A stretch of DNA of 64,000 nt from Paenibacillus sp. BIC5C1 (GTDB lineage Bacteria > Bacillota > Bacilli > Paenibacillales > Paenibacillaceae), in the NCBI RefSeq assembly GCF_032399705.1, contig NZ_CP135922.1, positions 4,712,001 through 4,776,000 on the forward strand, written 5' to 3'. Shown here piece after piece: positions 17,979 through 26,362 of this stretch (the stretch's first letter is position 1; each line of letters opens with the position of its first letter). The position numbers and the translations under genes were made by a program. Below the pieces are notes generated by a model. The model was not told the DNA's origin and did not search any database. It saw nothing but the letters and a program-made list of their open reading frames with translations.

Positions 17979-18212
17979 TCACTTAAAGGGACGCCAGCGA
18001 TCGCCAAGCCATTGCCCCCATTCCCTCCAGGGAATGAACGAGCCCAACTTCGAGTCGCTTCGTCTGCCTAACGTATAACCGATGAACACCAAGAGTGCAA
18101 AGAACAACATATCCCAAAAACCGATCCATACATAAAGAAATCCAAAAAAGATGCCGCCGACAATTCCGGTAATTCGGCCTCTGTGACTATCCCAAATCTC
18201 TCTCCACAGCAT
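17979..18212 (-). CDS. DUF2273 small membrane protein
   Basis: 77 residues with two predicted membrane helices (residues 13-31 and 33-49, GIVGGIFFGFLYVWIGFW and MLFFALLVFIGYTLG) and a basic, Trp-rich tail. DUF2273 proteins regularly accompany Asp23/Gls24 and AmaP genes in Bacillota, and that is its context here (14 nt after amaP). It is presumably part of the envelope-stress membrane complex; molecular role unknown. Confidence 0.85.
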   Translation of the reverse strand: MLWREIWDSHRGRITGIVGGIFFGFLYVWIGFWDMLFFALLVFIGYTLGRRSDSKLGSFIPWREWGQWLGDRWRPFK

Positions 18213-18226
18213 CAGTGAAACTCACC

Positions 18227-18775
18227 TCATTCCACTCGACTCTTGTAGTTTGGCGACTGGGTAACATTGGCAATATACACGGTGACAAAAGAAACAGGGA
18301 TACCCGTAATCTCCTGTACATGATCATGTATTGCCTTCTGCAGATCGGCCGTCAACGTCGGGATTGGCGTCTCGCCATCCACGACTGCACGGATCATAAT
18401 CTCCAGTCCGGATTCAACCACACGAATACGAGCTTTGACATCACGTACTCCCCGGAAACGGGAAGTCGCTTTGAGACAGAGATTTTCAATCGTTTCCATC
18501 GAAATCTGCACATCACCATACTCGGTACGCTGATCTACAGACGGCAATGAAGCACGATCACGCCGAACCGAGATGTAGAAAAATCGCAAACTCAGGATAA
18601 ACAAAATCGCTGCTGCAACAACGGCTGCAATAATAACGTTTTGTTCCTGCTGGTAATTCAATTCGTAAGGCAACACACCACTGATAAGAAGTATGACTGC
18701 TGCCGATATTGCTCCAACGCTTATGCTGTATATAAACAACAGAAGCCGATCCAGTATTTTAGCCACGAACTGCAC
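18227..18775 (-). CDS. amaP: Alkaline-shock membrane anchor protein AmaP
   Basis: 182 residues. Two N-terminal membrane helices (about 10-32 and 48-68), then a soluble domain with the Asp23-like beta pattern (VKARIRVVESGLEIMIRAVV...LQKAIHDHVQEITGIPVSFVTVYI). AmaP tethers Asp23 to the membrane in Staphylococcus. Flanked by asp23 and DUF2273 genes in one direction. Confidence 0.88.
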   Translation of the reverse strand: MQFVAKILDRLLLFIYSISVGAISAAVILLISGVLPYELNYQQEQNVIIAAVVAAAILFILSLRFFYISVRRDRASLPSVDQRTEYGDVQISMETIENLCLKATSRFRGVRDVKARIRVVESGLEIMIRAVVDGETPIPTLTADLQKAIHDHVQEITGIPVSFVTVYIANVTQSPNYKSRVE

Positions 18776-18880
18776 AGCCTCCCTTGCTCACTAACATGGC
18801 TTAACCTGCACTTTGGCAAAAAGGTTGATCCTCAGGTGCAAGCTCCCGCTTTTTATGAAGACCTGTCCAAGACGGGATAA

Positions 18881-18902
18881 CCCCCGGCAGTGATGCCGGG
18901 GG
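18881..18902. terminator. GC-rich hairpin between asp23 and amaP
   Basis: Perfect 9-bp stem CCCCCGGCA / TGCCGGGGG with a GTGA tetraloop and no clean T-run on either side. It is more likely an attenuator or mRNA-stabilising hairpin in the operon than a full terminator. Confidence 0.6.
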
Positions 18903-18915
18903 AATCTGTCTTCTT

Positions 18916-19326
18916 TTATTTTACGCGCTGACTGTTCAGGTCGATTTCTTCCACTTTCTCGGTGCTCTTGAACTGAACGTCATGAATGTGCACATTAACT
19001 TCATTCACATTCAATCCTGTCATGTTCTCGATGGAACGCTTCACGTTCTGTTGAATTTCGGTAGCCACCTGTGGCAGACGGTAACCATATTCAATAATAA
19101 CAGAAACATCCACAGCGGCTTCACGCTGACCTACTTCAACCTTAACGCCTTTGGAAAGGTTTTTGCGACCAAGCAATTCAGCAAATCCACCAGCAAATCC
19201 GCCGCTCATGCCTGCAACACCTTTGACTTCAACTGTAGCCAGTCCAGCAATCACTTCAATAACTTCAGGTGCGATCTGGATTTCACCGATATCCGTTCGT
19301 TCAAATTCTGTCGGCAGTGTACTCAT
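18916..19326 (-). CDS. yqhY: Asp23/Gls24-family envelope stress protein (YqhY)
   Basis: 136 residues. Asp23 signature IGEIQIAPEVIEVIAGLATVEVKGVAGMSGG and VDVSVIIEYGYRLPQVATEIQQNVKRSIENMTGLNVNEVNVHIHDV. Cytoplasmic, probably membrane-recruited by AmaP encoded next. It lies downstream of accBC as yqhY does in B. subtilis, where YqhY is linked to acetyl-CoA carboxylase activity. Confidence 0.93.
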   Translation of the reverse strand: MSTLPTEFERTDIGEIQIAPEVIEVIAGLATVEVKGVAGMSGGFAGGFAELLGRKNLSKGVKVEVGQREAAVDVSVIIEYGYRLPQVATEIQQNVKRSIENMTGLNVNEVNVHIHDVQFKSTEKVEEIDLNSQRVK

Positions 19327-19352
19327 AACTGTTCAACACACCTTTCGCGAAA

Positions 19353-19490
19353 TAAGTTTGCGGCCATCCGTCAGGGCGCTGGTACTCAGGCCAATCTGGC
19401 CTTCAGAACCCTTCCGGTCCGGCTTTACCGGAACTCCTGCAACCTTCATCCGCGTATGTGCGGCGGCTTATCCTCTGCAGGAGACATGCG
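19353..19490 (-). ncRNA. Structured 5' leader upstream of yqhY (unassigned)
   Basis: On the minus strand this leader has nested inverted repeats. CTCCTGCA/TGCAGGAG (outer arms near 19433 and 19479) encloses CCGC/GCGG, followed by TTCCGGT..ACCGGAA-type arms and GGCCAGA..TGGCC. It does not match riboswitch cores I know (TPP, SAM, FMN, cobalamin, lysine, glycine, c-di-GMP). It could be a regulatory leader or only a structured intergenic region. Confidence 0.35.
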
Positions 19491-19552
19491 CTCTTATTAT
19501 TACATACTATATCATTTGGGCTACATTATGACAAACAAGCCCAATATACCTT

Positions 19553-20896
19553 TTAAATCTCATTTTCCTCAAGAAATTTGATATCAAAGTCACCCCGAAC
19601 AAACGTTGGATGATCCAGTAATTTCTGATGAAAAGGAATCGTTGTGGAGATACCTTCAATCGCAAACTCAGCCAATGCACGCTTCATCTTCGCGATGGCT
19701 TCTTCCCGGTTTGCTCCCCATACGATCAATTTAGCGATCATGGAGTCGTAATAAGGAGAGATCGTGTACCCCGGATAAGCTGCACTATCTACACGTACAC
19801 CCGGTCCTCCTGGTGCAAGGTAGAAACCAATTTTGCCTGGTGACGGCATAAAGTTACGGTCCGGATCTTCTGCGTTAATACGGCACTCAATGGACCAGCC
19901 ATTGATCACAACATCTTCCTGACGGAAAGAAAGTGGATTGCCTTCAGCTACCGAGATCATTTCGCGGATCAGATCCACTCCTGTTACCATCTCTGTTACA
20001 GGGTGTTCAACCTGAATACGTGTATTCATTTCCATGAAATAGAATTCACCGTTAGGGCTGAGCAAAAACTCAAGTGTACCTGCTCCCGAGTAATCCACGG
20101 CAAGCGCCGCCCGCACTGCGGCTTCTCCCATCAATGTACGCACATCTTCAGAGATGATTGGACAAGGTGCTTCTTCCACCAGCTTTTGACGACGACGCTG
20201 AACGGAACAATCACGCTCGCCCAGATGCACTGCATTTCCATGTTTGTCTGCAATGATCTGAATCTCTACGTGCTTCATGCCTGTCAGGAATTTCTCCAGA
20301 TATACTCCGGCATTACCGAAAGCTTTCTGTGCTTCCTGCTGGGCAGCTGTTATTTGCTTGATCAGCGTTTCTTCATCTTCAGCAATACGAATACCTTTAC
20401 CTCCACCACCAGCGGTAGCTTTGATAATGACAGGATATCCAATATCTCTAGCAATCATAATGGCTTCATTCATATTTTCAACCAAACCGTCGGATCCCGG
20501 AATGACAGGTACACCTGCATCCTTCATCGTTTGTTTGGCAACAGCCTTATCACCCATTTTGGTAATGGCTTCCGGAGATGGGCCGATGAACGTAATATTG
20601 CAGGAACCACAGATTTCTGCAAAATCAGCGTTTTCTGCCAGGAATCCGTAGCCTGGGTGGATCGCATCACATTCCGTCAGTGTAGCTACACTCATCAGGT
20701 TAGTAAAGTTTAGATAACTGTCTTTCGAAAGTGTAGGCCCGATACAATACGCTTCATCTGCAAGACGAACATGCAGGGAGTCTTTATCCGCTTCCGAATA
20801 GACTGCTACCGTCGAAATGCCGATTTCACGACAGGCACGAATAATACGTACCGCAATTTCGCCACGGTTCGCAATCAGTATTTTTTGAAATTTCAT
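19553..20896 (-). CDS. accC: Acetyl-CoA carboxylase, biotin carboxylase subunit
   Basis: 447 residues. Carboxylates the biotin of BCCP using ATP and bicarbonate, the committed step of fatty-acid synthesis. N-terminal [23 protein letters not shown]-grasp glycine loop [13 protein letters not shown], and active-site region [18 protein letters not shown]. It lies 55 nt downstream of accB, the standard accBC pair. Confidence 0.97.
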   Translation of the reverse strand: MKFQKILIANRGEIAVRIIRACREIGISTVAVYSEADKDSLHVRLADEAYCIGPTLSKDSYLNFTNLMSVATLTECDAIHPGYGFLAENADFAEICGSCNITFIGPSPEAITKMGDKAVAKQTMKDAGVPVIPGSDGLVENMNEAIMIARDIGYPVIIKATAGGGGKGIRIAEDEETLIKQITAAQQEAQKAFGNAGVYLEKFLTGMKHVEIQIIADKHGNAVHLGERDCSVQRRRQKLVEEAPCPIISEDVRTLMGEAAVRAALAVDYSGAGTLEFLLSPNGEFYFMEMNTRIQVEHPVTEMVTGVDLIREMISVAEGNPLSFRQEDVVINGWSIECRINAEDPDRNFMPSPGKIGFYLAPGGPGVRVDSAAYPGYTISPYYDSMIAKLIVWGANREEAIAKMKRALAEFAIEGISTTIPFHQKLLDHPTFVRGDFDIKFLEENEI

Positions 20897-20951
20897 TTCG
20901 TTATTGTCCTCCTTCGAAGCTCATGCAGTTGCCGTTATGCGGCTGTAACCG

Positions 20952-21422
20952 TTATTCCGGTTTCACCAGGAACAGGGGTTGTCCATACTCAACCAGCTGT
21001 CCGTTCTCAACCAGCACTTCAACGATTTCTCCCTTGATGTCAGCATCAAGCTCGTTCATCAGCTTCATCGCCTCAATGATACATACCGTTGTTTTCTCAA
21101 CAACTTTATCACCAGCGCTTACAAAAGGACCTGCTTCCGGCGAGGAAGCTCTGTAAAAAGTACCCACCATCGGAGATACAATTTTATGTAAATGACTTGT
21201 AGTATCGACTTGCGGAGCAGCCTCAGCTACAACTGCAGCCGGTTGCACCTGTGGTGCAGCAATCATTTGCGGTTGAATAGCAGCTGTCTGAACATACTCG
21301 GTTTTACCCGGTTTGCGAATCGACAACCGTGATCCTTCATTTTCAATTTCCAACTCTTGAACGGAACTTTCATCTACCAGTTTGATCAGCTCTTTGATCT
21401 CACTCAATTTAAACATTTCCAT
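20952..21422 (-). CDS. accB: Acetyl-CoA carboxylase, biotin carboxyl carrier protein
   Basis: 156 residues. N-terminal helix region ([24 protein letters not shown]), an Ala/Pro/Gln-rich flexible linker, and a C-terminal biotinyl domain with the biotinylated lysine in [15 protein letters not shown]. It feeds AccC encoded immediately downstream. No FapR-like site was recognised upstream. Confidence 0.96.
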   Translation of the reverse strand: MEMFKLSEIKELIKLVDESSVQELEIENEGSRLSIRKPGKTEYVQTAAIQPQMIAAPQVQPAAVVAEAAPQVDTTSHLHKIVSPMVGTFYRASSPEAGPFVSAGDKVVEKTTVCIIEAMKLMNELDADIKGEIVEVLVENGQLVEYGQPLFLVKPE

Positions 21423-21505
21423 TATTCACTCCTTCGGCATCATGCCAGTCTCACTAGGACGGTCATATGGCTTTATGTATTATATCATAATCATTAAAAA
21501 TGGAA

Positions 21506-21540
21506 AGAGCCCGAGATCTAATCCAGCTCTCGGGGCTACT
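21506..21540 (-). terminator. spoIIIA operon terminator
   Basis: Stem AGCCCGAGA ... TCTCGGGGCT just beyond the spoIIIAH stop. The minus strand continues into CTTTCCATTTTTAA. It separates the sporulation operon from accB. Confidence 0.7.
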
Positions 21541-21555
21541 TTTCCATATTTTAGA

Positions 21556-22395
21556 TTACTGTTCTGTCACGTATTGAACGCTGATTTTATTTTGGGATAC
21601 AGCCAGTTCTTTCATAACCAGATCCACAATGGAAACCGCCTGTTTAACATCCAATTTGTCACTGAGAACAACGACTTTATACTTGTCGGCATCCTCTTGA
21701 ACGATGGCATTGGCAAACTGCTGAGACAGGGTTTCTTCAATTCCATTGATTTTGGCTTCTTTTTCTTCCAGCGTACGAAGCTGCTCTGTTGCTTTGGCAT
21801 TTTCTTCTGGCGTTTTGCTCAGATCACCCGCAACGGTCATGAGTTCCTCATACTTGCGATTGTTGCTCTCCTCACGCTGCCACTGGTAGTTCTGGAACTG
21901 GCTGCTCGCAGATGCCGCTGTATTCTGTTCCTCCATCTCCTTGAGAACGTCCTCATCTGTTTTCGTTGCCTTGCTGTCTGTTCCGGTACTTGCATCAGGA
22001 GTGGTTACAGCGCCTTTGTCTGTCCCTTTCTCGCTGCCTTTACCCGCTTCACCTTGTTTCTCTCCCGATTCCGCAGCCGGTGATTTCTCGGTGTCTCCAG
22101 CTTCTTTGCCATCTACAACCGCAGGATTATCCACAGATTCAGTAGCTGTTTGATCTCCTTCAGTCCCTGTAACTTCGCCGCCATTCACCACTTCATTCAC
22201 AACTAGACCTTCTGTTGGATCAAGGATTCCAGCCGTTTCCTTCGCTTCTCCCTGTTTCATACCATCCACCTGCGTGCTCTCAGCTACAGGCGTATTAACC
22301 GGACCGGAATCTTCAGTGAACAGGTAATAAGCGGACAAAATGACCATCAGACTCAGCATGGATACGAGCCATACCGTTTGACGTTTATTATTCAT
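21556..22395 (-). CDS. spoIIIAH: Stage III sporulation protein AH
   Basis: 279 residues. N-terminal membrane helix (residues 7-26), a long acidic Gly/Glu/Thr-rich linker (about 30-130), then the ring-forming YscJ/FliF-like domain that binds SpoIIQ across the intermembrane space (C-terminal KYKVVVLSDKLDVKQAVSIVDLVMKELAVSQNKISVQYV). The B. subtilis protein is about 218 residues; the extra length lies in the linker. Last gene of the operon. Confidence 0.94.
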   Translation of the reverse strand: MNNKRQTVWLVSMLSLMVILSAYYLFTEDSGPVNTPVAESTQVDGMKQGEAKETAGILDPTEGLVVNEVVNGGEVTGTEGDQTATESVDNPAVVDGKEAGDTEKSPAAESGEKQGEAGKGSEKGTDKGAVTTPDASTGTDSKATKTDEDVLKEMEEQNTAASASSQFQNYQWQREESNNRKYEELMTVAGDLSKTPEENAKATEQLRTLEEKEAKINGIEETLSQQFANAIVQEDADKYKVVVLSDKLDVKQAVSIVDLVMKELAVSQNKISVQYVTEQ

Positions 22396-22460
22396 TAGAA
22401 CTTCCTCCTCGAATTGGCTTCATTCTTATGACATCAAATCTTGTGTTTCATGGTTTGGGA

Positions 22461-23099
22461 TTAATCCTGCTTGCGCGGAACAACCGAAATCCGGTAGGCC
22501 GCAACATTCAGTCCTTTTTCCACAGCATCTGTAATCAGGTCCTTCACAACCTTGTTCTCTGCACCTCTGGCAACAACAAGCACACCCCGGATCTGCGGTT
22601 TGAGCTTTTTCGTGACAATCGGTGTCTGATCCCCTGATATTTCATACGTAATAATCTCGCCATCCCGGGTATATTGCGTCATATGTCGCTTTCCCCCGTT
22701 TGCATCCGTTTCTTCGGTGAGCTGCTGTGAATCCTTCACATTACGCTGTACAACAAGTTCCTCTGTAGAATCCACGGTAACCATCACATCAACAGTTCCC
22801 ACACCTACGATATTTTCCAGCACACCCTTGATCTTGTCCTCAAATGCAATCTCTATCGCCTGAAATGGATTCTGATCCGTCGGATCCGTCTGTATGGATG
22901 CCATCGATGTAGCCGGATCAGGAGGTTCACGACCGATATTTTCGGAATCAATCTTTTTGACATTGACGAAGGAATTGAACAACATGATTCCGACTCCGAT
23001 CAAACCAAGGATAATCAGCCAACGAAAGGTTTGACTGCGCCGCTGCCCGCCTTCTCCTCCGCCGAGCCAGCTTTCCATCTTTTTGAGCCATTGCCTCAT
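22461..23099 (-). CDS. spoIIIAG: Stage III sporulation protein AG
   Basis: 212 residues. One membrane helix (residues 26-46), then the ring-building domain that forms the large channel ring between mother cell and forespore (VENIVGVGTVDVMVTVDSTEELVVQRNVK; IRGVLVVARGAENKVVKDLITDAVEKGLNVAAYRISVV). Located between spoIIIAF and spoIIIAH. Confidence 0.95.
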   Translation of the reverse strand: MRQWLKKMESWLGGGEGGQRRSQTFRWLIILGLIGVGIMLFNSFVNVKKIDSENIGREPPDPATSMASIQTDPTDQNPFQAIEIAFEDKIKGVLENIVGVGTVDVMVTVDSTEELVVQRNVKDSQQLTEETDANGGKRHMTQYTRDGEIITYEISGDQTPIVTKKLKPQIRGVLVVARGAENKVVKDLITDAVEKGLNVAAYRISVVPRKQD

Positions 23100-23114
23100 C
23101 GGATACCCTCCTTC

Positions 23115-23954
23115 TTACAACGCCGAAGCGTTTTTCTTTTCTTTCACCTGAACCTTGTTTGCATCAATATCCCACTTCTCAGTCAACAGCGTAATAATTT
23201 GTACTGCTCGTTCAGATCGGGATGACGTCTGTCCTTGCTGAGAGTTTGTCTCTGTCTGCTCACCCGACACAGGTGTGGAGCCATCTTCTTGTCCATTTTG
23301 ATTGCTGCCGCTGTTCACCTCGATCTGTACATCCGGGACTTCGATCTGGCCAATCTGGATTGGCTCCTTTACTGGAGGTGATTCAGTGGCTTCGGATTCC
23401 GGGTCAGAGTCGAATATCGGTTTTGTCGTTTCCGTAGCTTCCTGTTGAGCCGTATTGGAGTTGACTTTCCCCGCTGCTGCCTCACCTGTCATCTCCACCA
23501 AAACATACTGGATCACCGGAAGTTCCACCGAGGAAGCCAAGTCCGTCTCCGGCTTAGTAGTATCCATTGCGAGCTTTACCTCAACAGACTGCACTCTCTC
23601 CCCGGTTGTTTCTTCAATTTGCCCTTTCATTACGTTAGCCAGCTCTTTGGCTGTCCATTGCAGCGACTGTTCCTGTTCATTGGATTGCAGCCGCCTGCCT
23701 TGAGCCAAAATCTGTTCAAGTGTTGCATTTCCATCAGATGGCGAATCCATGGCGGTCATCGCTCGCTTAAGCTCGCCAACCGGATCACTTTTCAAAAGCT
23801 TCGTTATGGGCGATAACAGGGTCAGCAGGATAAGAAGGCTCAGCACAAGCTTGACATAACGCTCCATGGATCGATTGGGCAACAACATATCCACGAAAGT
23901 CGCCAGTAGAACGATCATGATCAATTCCCGGAGCCAGCTGCTCAGCCACCCCAT
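23115..23954 (-). CDS. spoIIIAF: Stage III sporulation protein AF
   Basis: 279 residues, longer than the B. subtilis protein (about 206). Two N-terminal membrane helices (ELIMIVLLATFVDMLLP; YVKLVLSLLILLTLLSPITKLL), a periplasmic-like domain and a Ser/Thr/Gln/Glu-rich insertion (about residues 160-235) before the last conserved segment (AVQIITLLTEKWDIDANKVQVKEK). The C-terminal domain is a YscJ/FliF-type ring fold in the family. Confidence 0.93.
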   Translation of the reverse strand: MGWLSSWLRELIMIVLLATFVDMLLPNRSMERYVKLVLSLLILLTLLSPITKLLKSDPVGELKRAMTAMDSPSDGNATLEQILAQGRRLQSNEQEQSLQWTAKELANVMKGQIEETTGERVQSVEVKLAMDTTKPETDLASSVELPVIQYVLVEMTGEAAAGKVNSNTAQQEATETTKPIFDSDPESEATESPPVKEPIQIGQIEVPDVQIEVNSGSNQNGQEDGSTPVSGEQTETNSQQGQTSSRSERAVQIITLLTEKWDIDANKVQVKEKKNASAL

Positions 23955-23984
23955 CCTTCCAGCCCCTTTCTCTCAAGCATCCCC

Positions 23985-25175
23985 TCATCTCATCATGACG
24001 GTCAGATTGCCTGCGGTTAGCAGGATCGTGATTGCCAGAAAAAACATCAGTCCCACAGCCGCCAGTGCTGCAAATACATAAAGCATGCTTTTGCCTATCG
24101 CCTGCAGACATCCTACAATCGGCGTATCTCCTAACGGCTGCATGATCGCGCCAGTTATGTTGTAGATCAGGGCTAACGTCAGAATTTTAAGTGCAGGAAA
24201 CGCACATAGAAACAAGATGATGATGACACCTGTTAGTCCGATTGCATTTTTCACCAGCAGTGACGCTGTGATAACCGTGTCCGTTGCATCCGCAAACGTT
24301 CGGCCAACAATGGGGACAAAGTTGCCTGCGATGTACTTCGCCGCTTTTAGACTGACCCCATCTGCCACAGAGCCCGATGCCCCCTGAACCGAAATTACGC
24401 CCAGAAACATCGTAAGCAGTATACCGAGCAGAGCCACACTAATGTTCCGTAACAGGTCTGCCAGCTGTGTAAGCTTGTACTTGTCGGACAAGGAGCTGAC
24501 GAGATGTAATACGGCTGAGAAAAAGAGTAGCGGGAACACCAGCATGTGGATTAATGTACCAACCAGATGAATCATGAAAATGATCAGCGGATGGGTCACA
24601 GAAACGGTAATCACATTCCCCATTGAAGCCAGTAGCGTAAACAACAGGGGTACCATGGCCATCATAAAGTTGATCATGCTGGCTATGGCATCCTTGGCAT
24701 ATCCAATCGCCACACTGAAGCTGTTTATAGCGATGATAATAATGACCATATAACAGATGGAGTATGCGATTTTGCTAATATTGTTTTTCTCAAAAGCGGT
24801 CTGTAATGTCTCCAGAATCATGCTCAGCACACTTAACATCACAATCGTGACCAGAAGTTTGCCGTTATATAAAATCTCATGCAGCATGAAGGTTCCAATT
24901 GCTATAAACACTGATTTCAGGCTAAACCCTTCATTGCCGGGCATTAACATATCCATAAAGGAAGGCGTTTTTCCTTCGGGGAAAAAACCACCGTATTGTT
25001 GCATGAGTTGGTCCCAATATTTTTCTACCTGATCCTTGGGAAGCTGGTCAGCCTGCTGCTGCATCCACTCTCCCGAGGGAGAACCCGCGAATACCTGTCC
25101 CATGATCGCAAACAGAAAACACAGCGTCAGCACGAAGGTAAGGCGCCACTGCGGCTTGTGATGCATCATTTTCAT
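23985..25175 (-). CDS. spoIIIAE: Stage III sporulation protein AE
   Basis: 396 residues. A cleavable-looking N-terminal signal (WRLTFVLTLCFLFAIMGQVFAGS) followed by about eight membrane helices, an integral-membrane channel component of the SpoIIIA complex. The spacing to spoIIIAD (21 nt) and spoIIIAF (30 nt) indicates one transcript. Confidence 0.95.
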   Translation of the reverse strand: MKMMHHKPQWRLTFVLTLCFLFAIMGQVFAGSPSGEWMQQQADQLPKDQVEKYWDQLMQQYGGFFPEGKTPSFMDMLMPGNEGFSLKSVFIAIGTFMLHEILYNGKLLVTIVMLSVLSMILETLQTAFEKNNISKIAYSICYMVIIIIAINSFSVAIGYAKDAIASMINFMMAMVPLLFTLLASMGNVITVSVTHPLIIFMIHLVGTLIHMLVFPLLFFSAVLHLVSSLSDKYKLTQLADLLRNISVALLGILLTMFLGVISVQGASGSVADGVSLKAAKYIAGNFVPIVGRTFADATDTVITASLLVKNAIGLTGVIIILFLCAFPALKILTLALIYNITGAIMQPLGDTPIVGCLQAIGKSMLYVFAALAAVGLMFFLAITILLTAGNLTVMMR

Positions 25176-25196
25176 ATGAAGTCCGCACGCCTCCCT

Positions 25197-25586
25197 CTAC
25201 ACCGGCATCAGCTTCATGACGGTTTCGATAATAATGCTGATGATCGGTATCGCGAGTACAAGGATCAGCACCTTGCCAGCAAGTTCAATTTTGGAAGCTA
25301 TGCTCTCCTGGCCTGCATCCCTGACGATCTGTGCTCCGAATTCAGCAATGTACGCTATACCTATAATTTTCAGTACCGTTTTCAGATAAATGCTCTCCAT
25401 GCCTGAATTTTCGGCAAGCCGTTTTAACACTTCGATTACCGCGCCAATCTTGCCAATCAGCAGCATGAAGATTACGATTCCGGTAGCAGCAGCAATCAGA
25501 AAAGCAAACATGGGCTTCTGTTCTTTGATAACTAGAATGAGCACCGTTGCGATGAGCGCCAGACCTACAACTTGGATAATTTCCAC
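25197..25586 (-). CDS. spoIIIAD: Stage III sporulation protein AD
   Basis: 129 residues and about four membrane helices (MEIIQVVGLALIATVLILVI; MFAFLIAAATGIVIFMLLIGKIG; LVLAIPIISIIIETVMKLM). Small membrane subunit of the SpoIIIA complex, 32 nt after spoIIIAC. Confidence 0.94.
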   Translation of the reverse strand: MEIIQVVGLALIATVLILVIKEQKPMFAFLIAAATGIVIFMLLIGKIGAVIEVLKRLAENSGMESIYLKTVLKIIGIAYIAEFGAQIVRDAGQESIASKIELAGKVLILVLAIPIISIIIETVMKLMPV

Positions 25587-25618
25587 AGGTCACCACCATC
25601 CCGGCTTCATGACCGTTT

Positions 25619-25822
25619 TCATTGAAAAAGAAATATCGATTTGATCTCTTGCAGCAGGCTGTCCAGCATGCGGACCACCATGAACAATACGACGACAAAT
25701 CCGATCACGGTCACCCAGTGAGCCATATCTTCCTTTCCCATTTGTTTCAGCACCGTATGAATCATTGCAATAATGATTCCGATGCCCGCAATTTGAAAGA
25801 TTGCGTTCACTTCTAAATTCAT
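25619..25822 (-). CDS. spoIIIAC: Stage III sporulation protein AC
   Basis: 67 residues with two membrane helices (AIFQIAGIGIIIAMIHTVL; WVTVIGFVVVLFMVVRML), the usual tiny SpoIIIAC size. GAGGTG lies upstream of the ATG. Part of the mother-cell spoIIIA operon. Confidence 0.94.
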   Translation of the reverse strand: MNLEVNAIFQIAGIGIIIAMIHTVLKQMGKEDMAHWVTVIGFVVVLFMVVRMLDSLLQEIKSIFLFQ

Positions 25823-25851
25823 GACCTTGGCACCTCACTATCCCGGCTATT

Positions 25852-26361
25852 TCAGAAGATCAGAATGACGATTAACGCTCCGACAAGCATCCCGAGACTG
25901 CGGCACATTCGTTCATATTTCATTTGATCGGCTTGGGCACGGGATTCCTCATGCATAAGTTGCTGAATGGCTAACGAGATGTGCTTGGTCTGATCCTGAC
26001 GATCGCTGGTGCCAAGGCTGAAGCTCAATTGCAGCATGACCTCCCGCTCGTCCGCCTTCATGGCTGATCTTCCCCACGCCTCTTCTATACCAGACTTAAG
26101 ACTCTCACGAGCAGTATGTCCATGAGGTGGTTCCATCTGTTTGGCTGCGTGGAGAAATAGGGTCCGAACAGGCTCTTTTGTCTGGGCTCCCATTTTCCCC
26201 ATGGCATCAGGTAACGGGGTCAGCCCGTAGTTAATCTCTGTCATCAACCGCTGGAGAGCGGCGATTAATTCTCGCAGTTGTCTTGGCCTCAAGGCATACT
26301 GCCTTGCTTTGTAGAATCCGGCGAGGGTACTGGCCAGCAGAATGATGACGGCACCGAGCAT
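25852..26361 (-). CDS. spoIIIAB: Stage III sporulation protein AB
   Basis: 170 residues. N-terminal membrane helix MLGAVIILLASTLAGFY and a C-terminal helix, with a GspF-like helical domain between (RPRQLRELIAALQRLMTEINYGLTPLPDAM). The ATG at 26361 is chosen because it sits one base after the spoIIIAA stop (TAAC ATG) with GGAGGTGAGG upstream; an earlier ATG would overlap spoIIIAA by about 55 nt. Confidence 0.93.
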   Translation of the reverse strand: MLGAVIILLASTLAGFYKARQYALRPRQLRELIAALQRLMTEINYGLTPLPDAMGKMGAQTKEPVRTLFLHAAKQMEPPHGHTARESLKSGIEEAWGRSAMKADEREVMLQLSFSLGTSDRQDQTKHISLAIQQLMHEESRAQADQMKYERMCRSLGMLVGALIVILIF

Positions 26362-26362
26362 G

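Noticed and set aside
20003..20713. Plus-strand open frame of 236 codons
   Set aside because: Fully antisense to accC, His/Cys/Phe-rich shadow composition, no ribosome-binding site; accC is unambiguous.
21382..22083. Plus-strand open frame of 233 codons with apparent hydrophobic runs
   Set aside because: Reverse of the acidic linker of spoIIIAH; the hydrophobicity is an artefact of reading Glu/Lys codons backwards.
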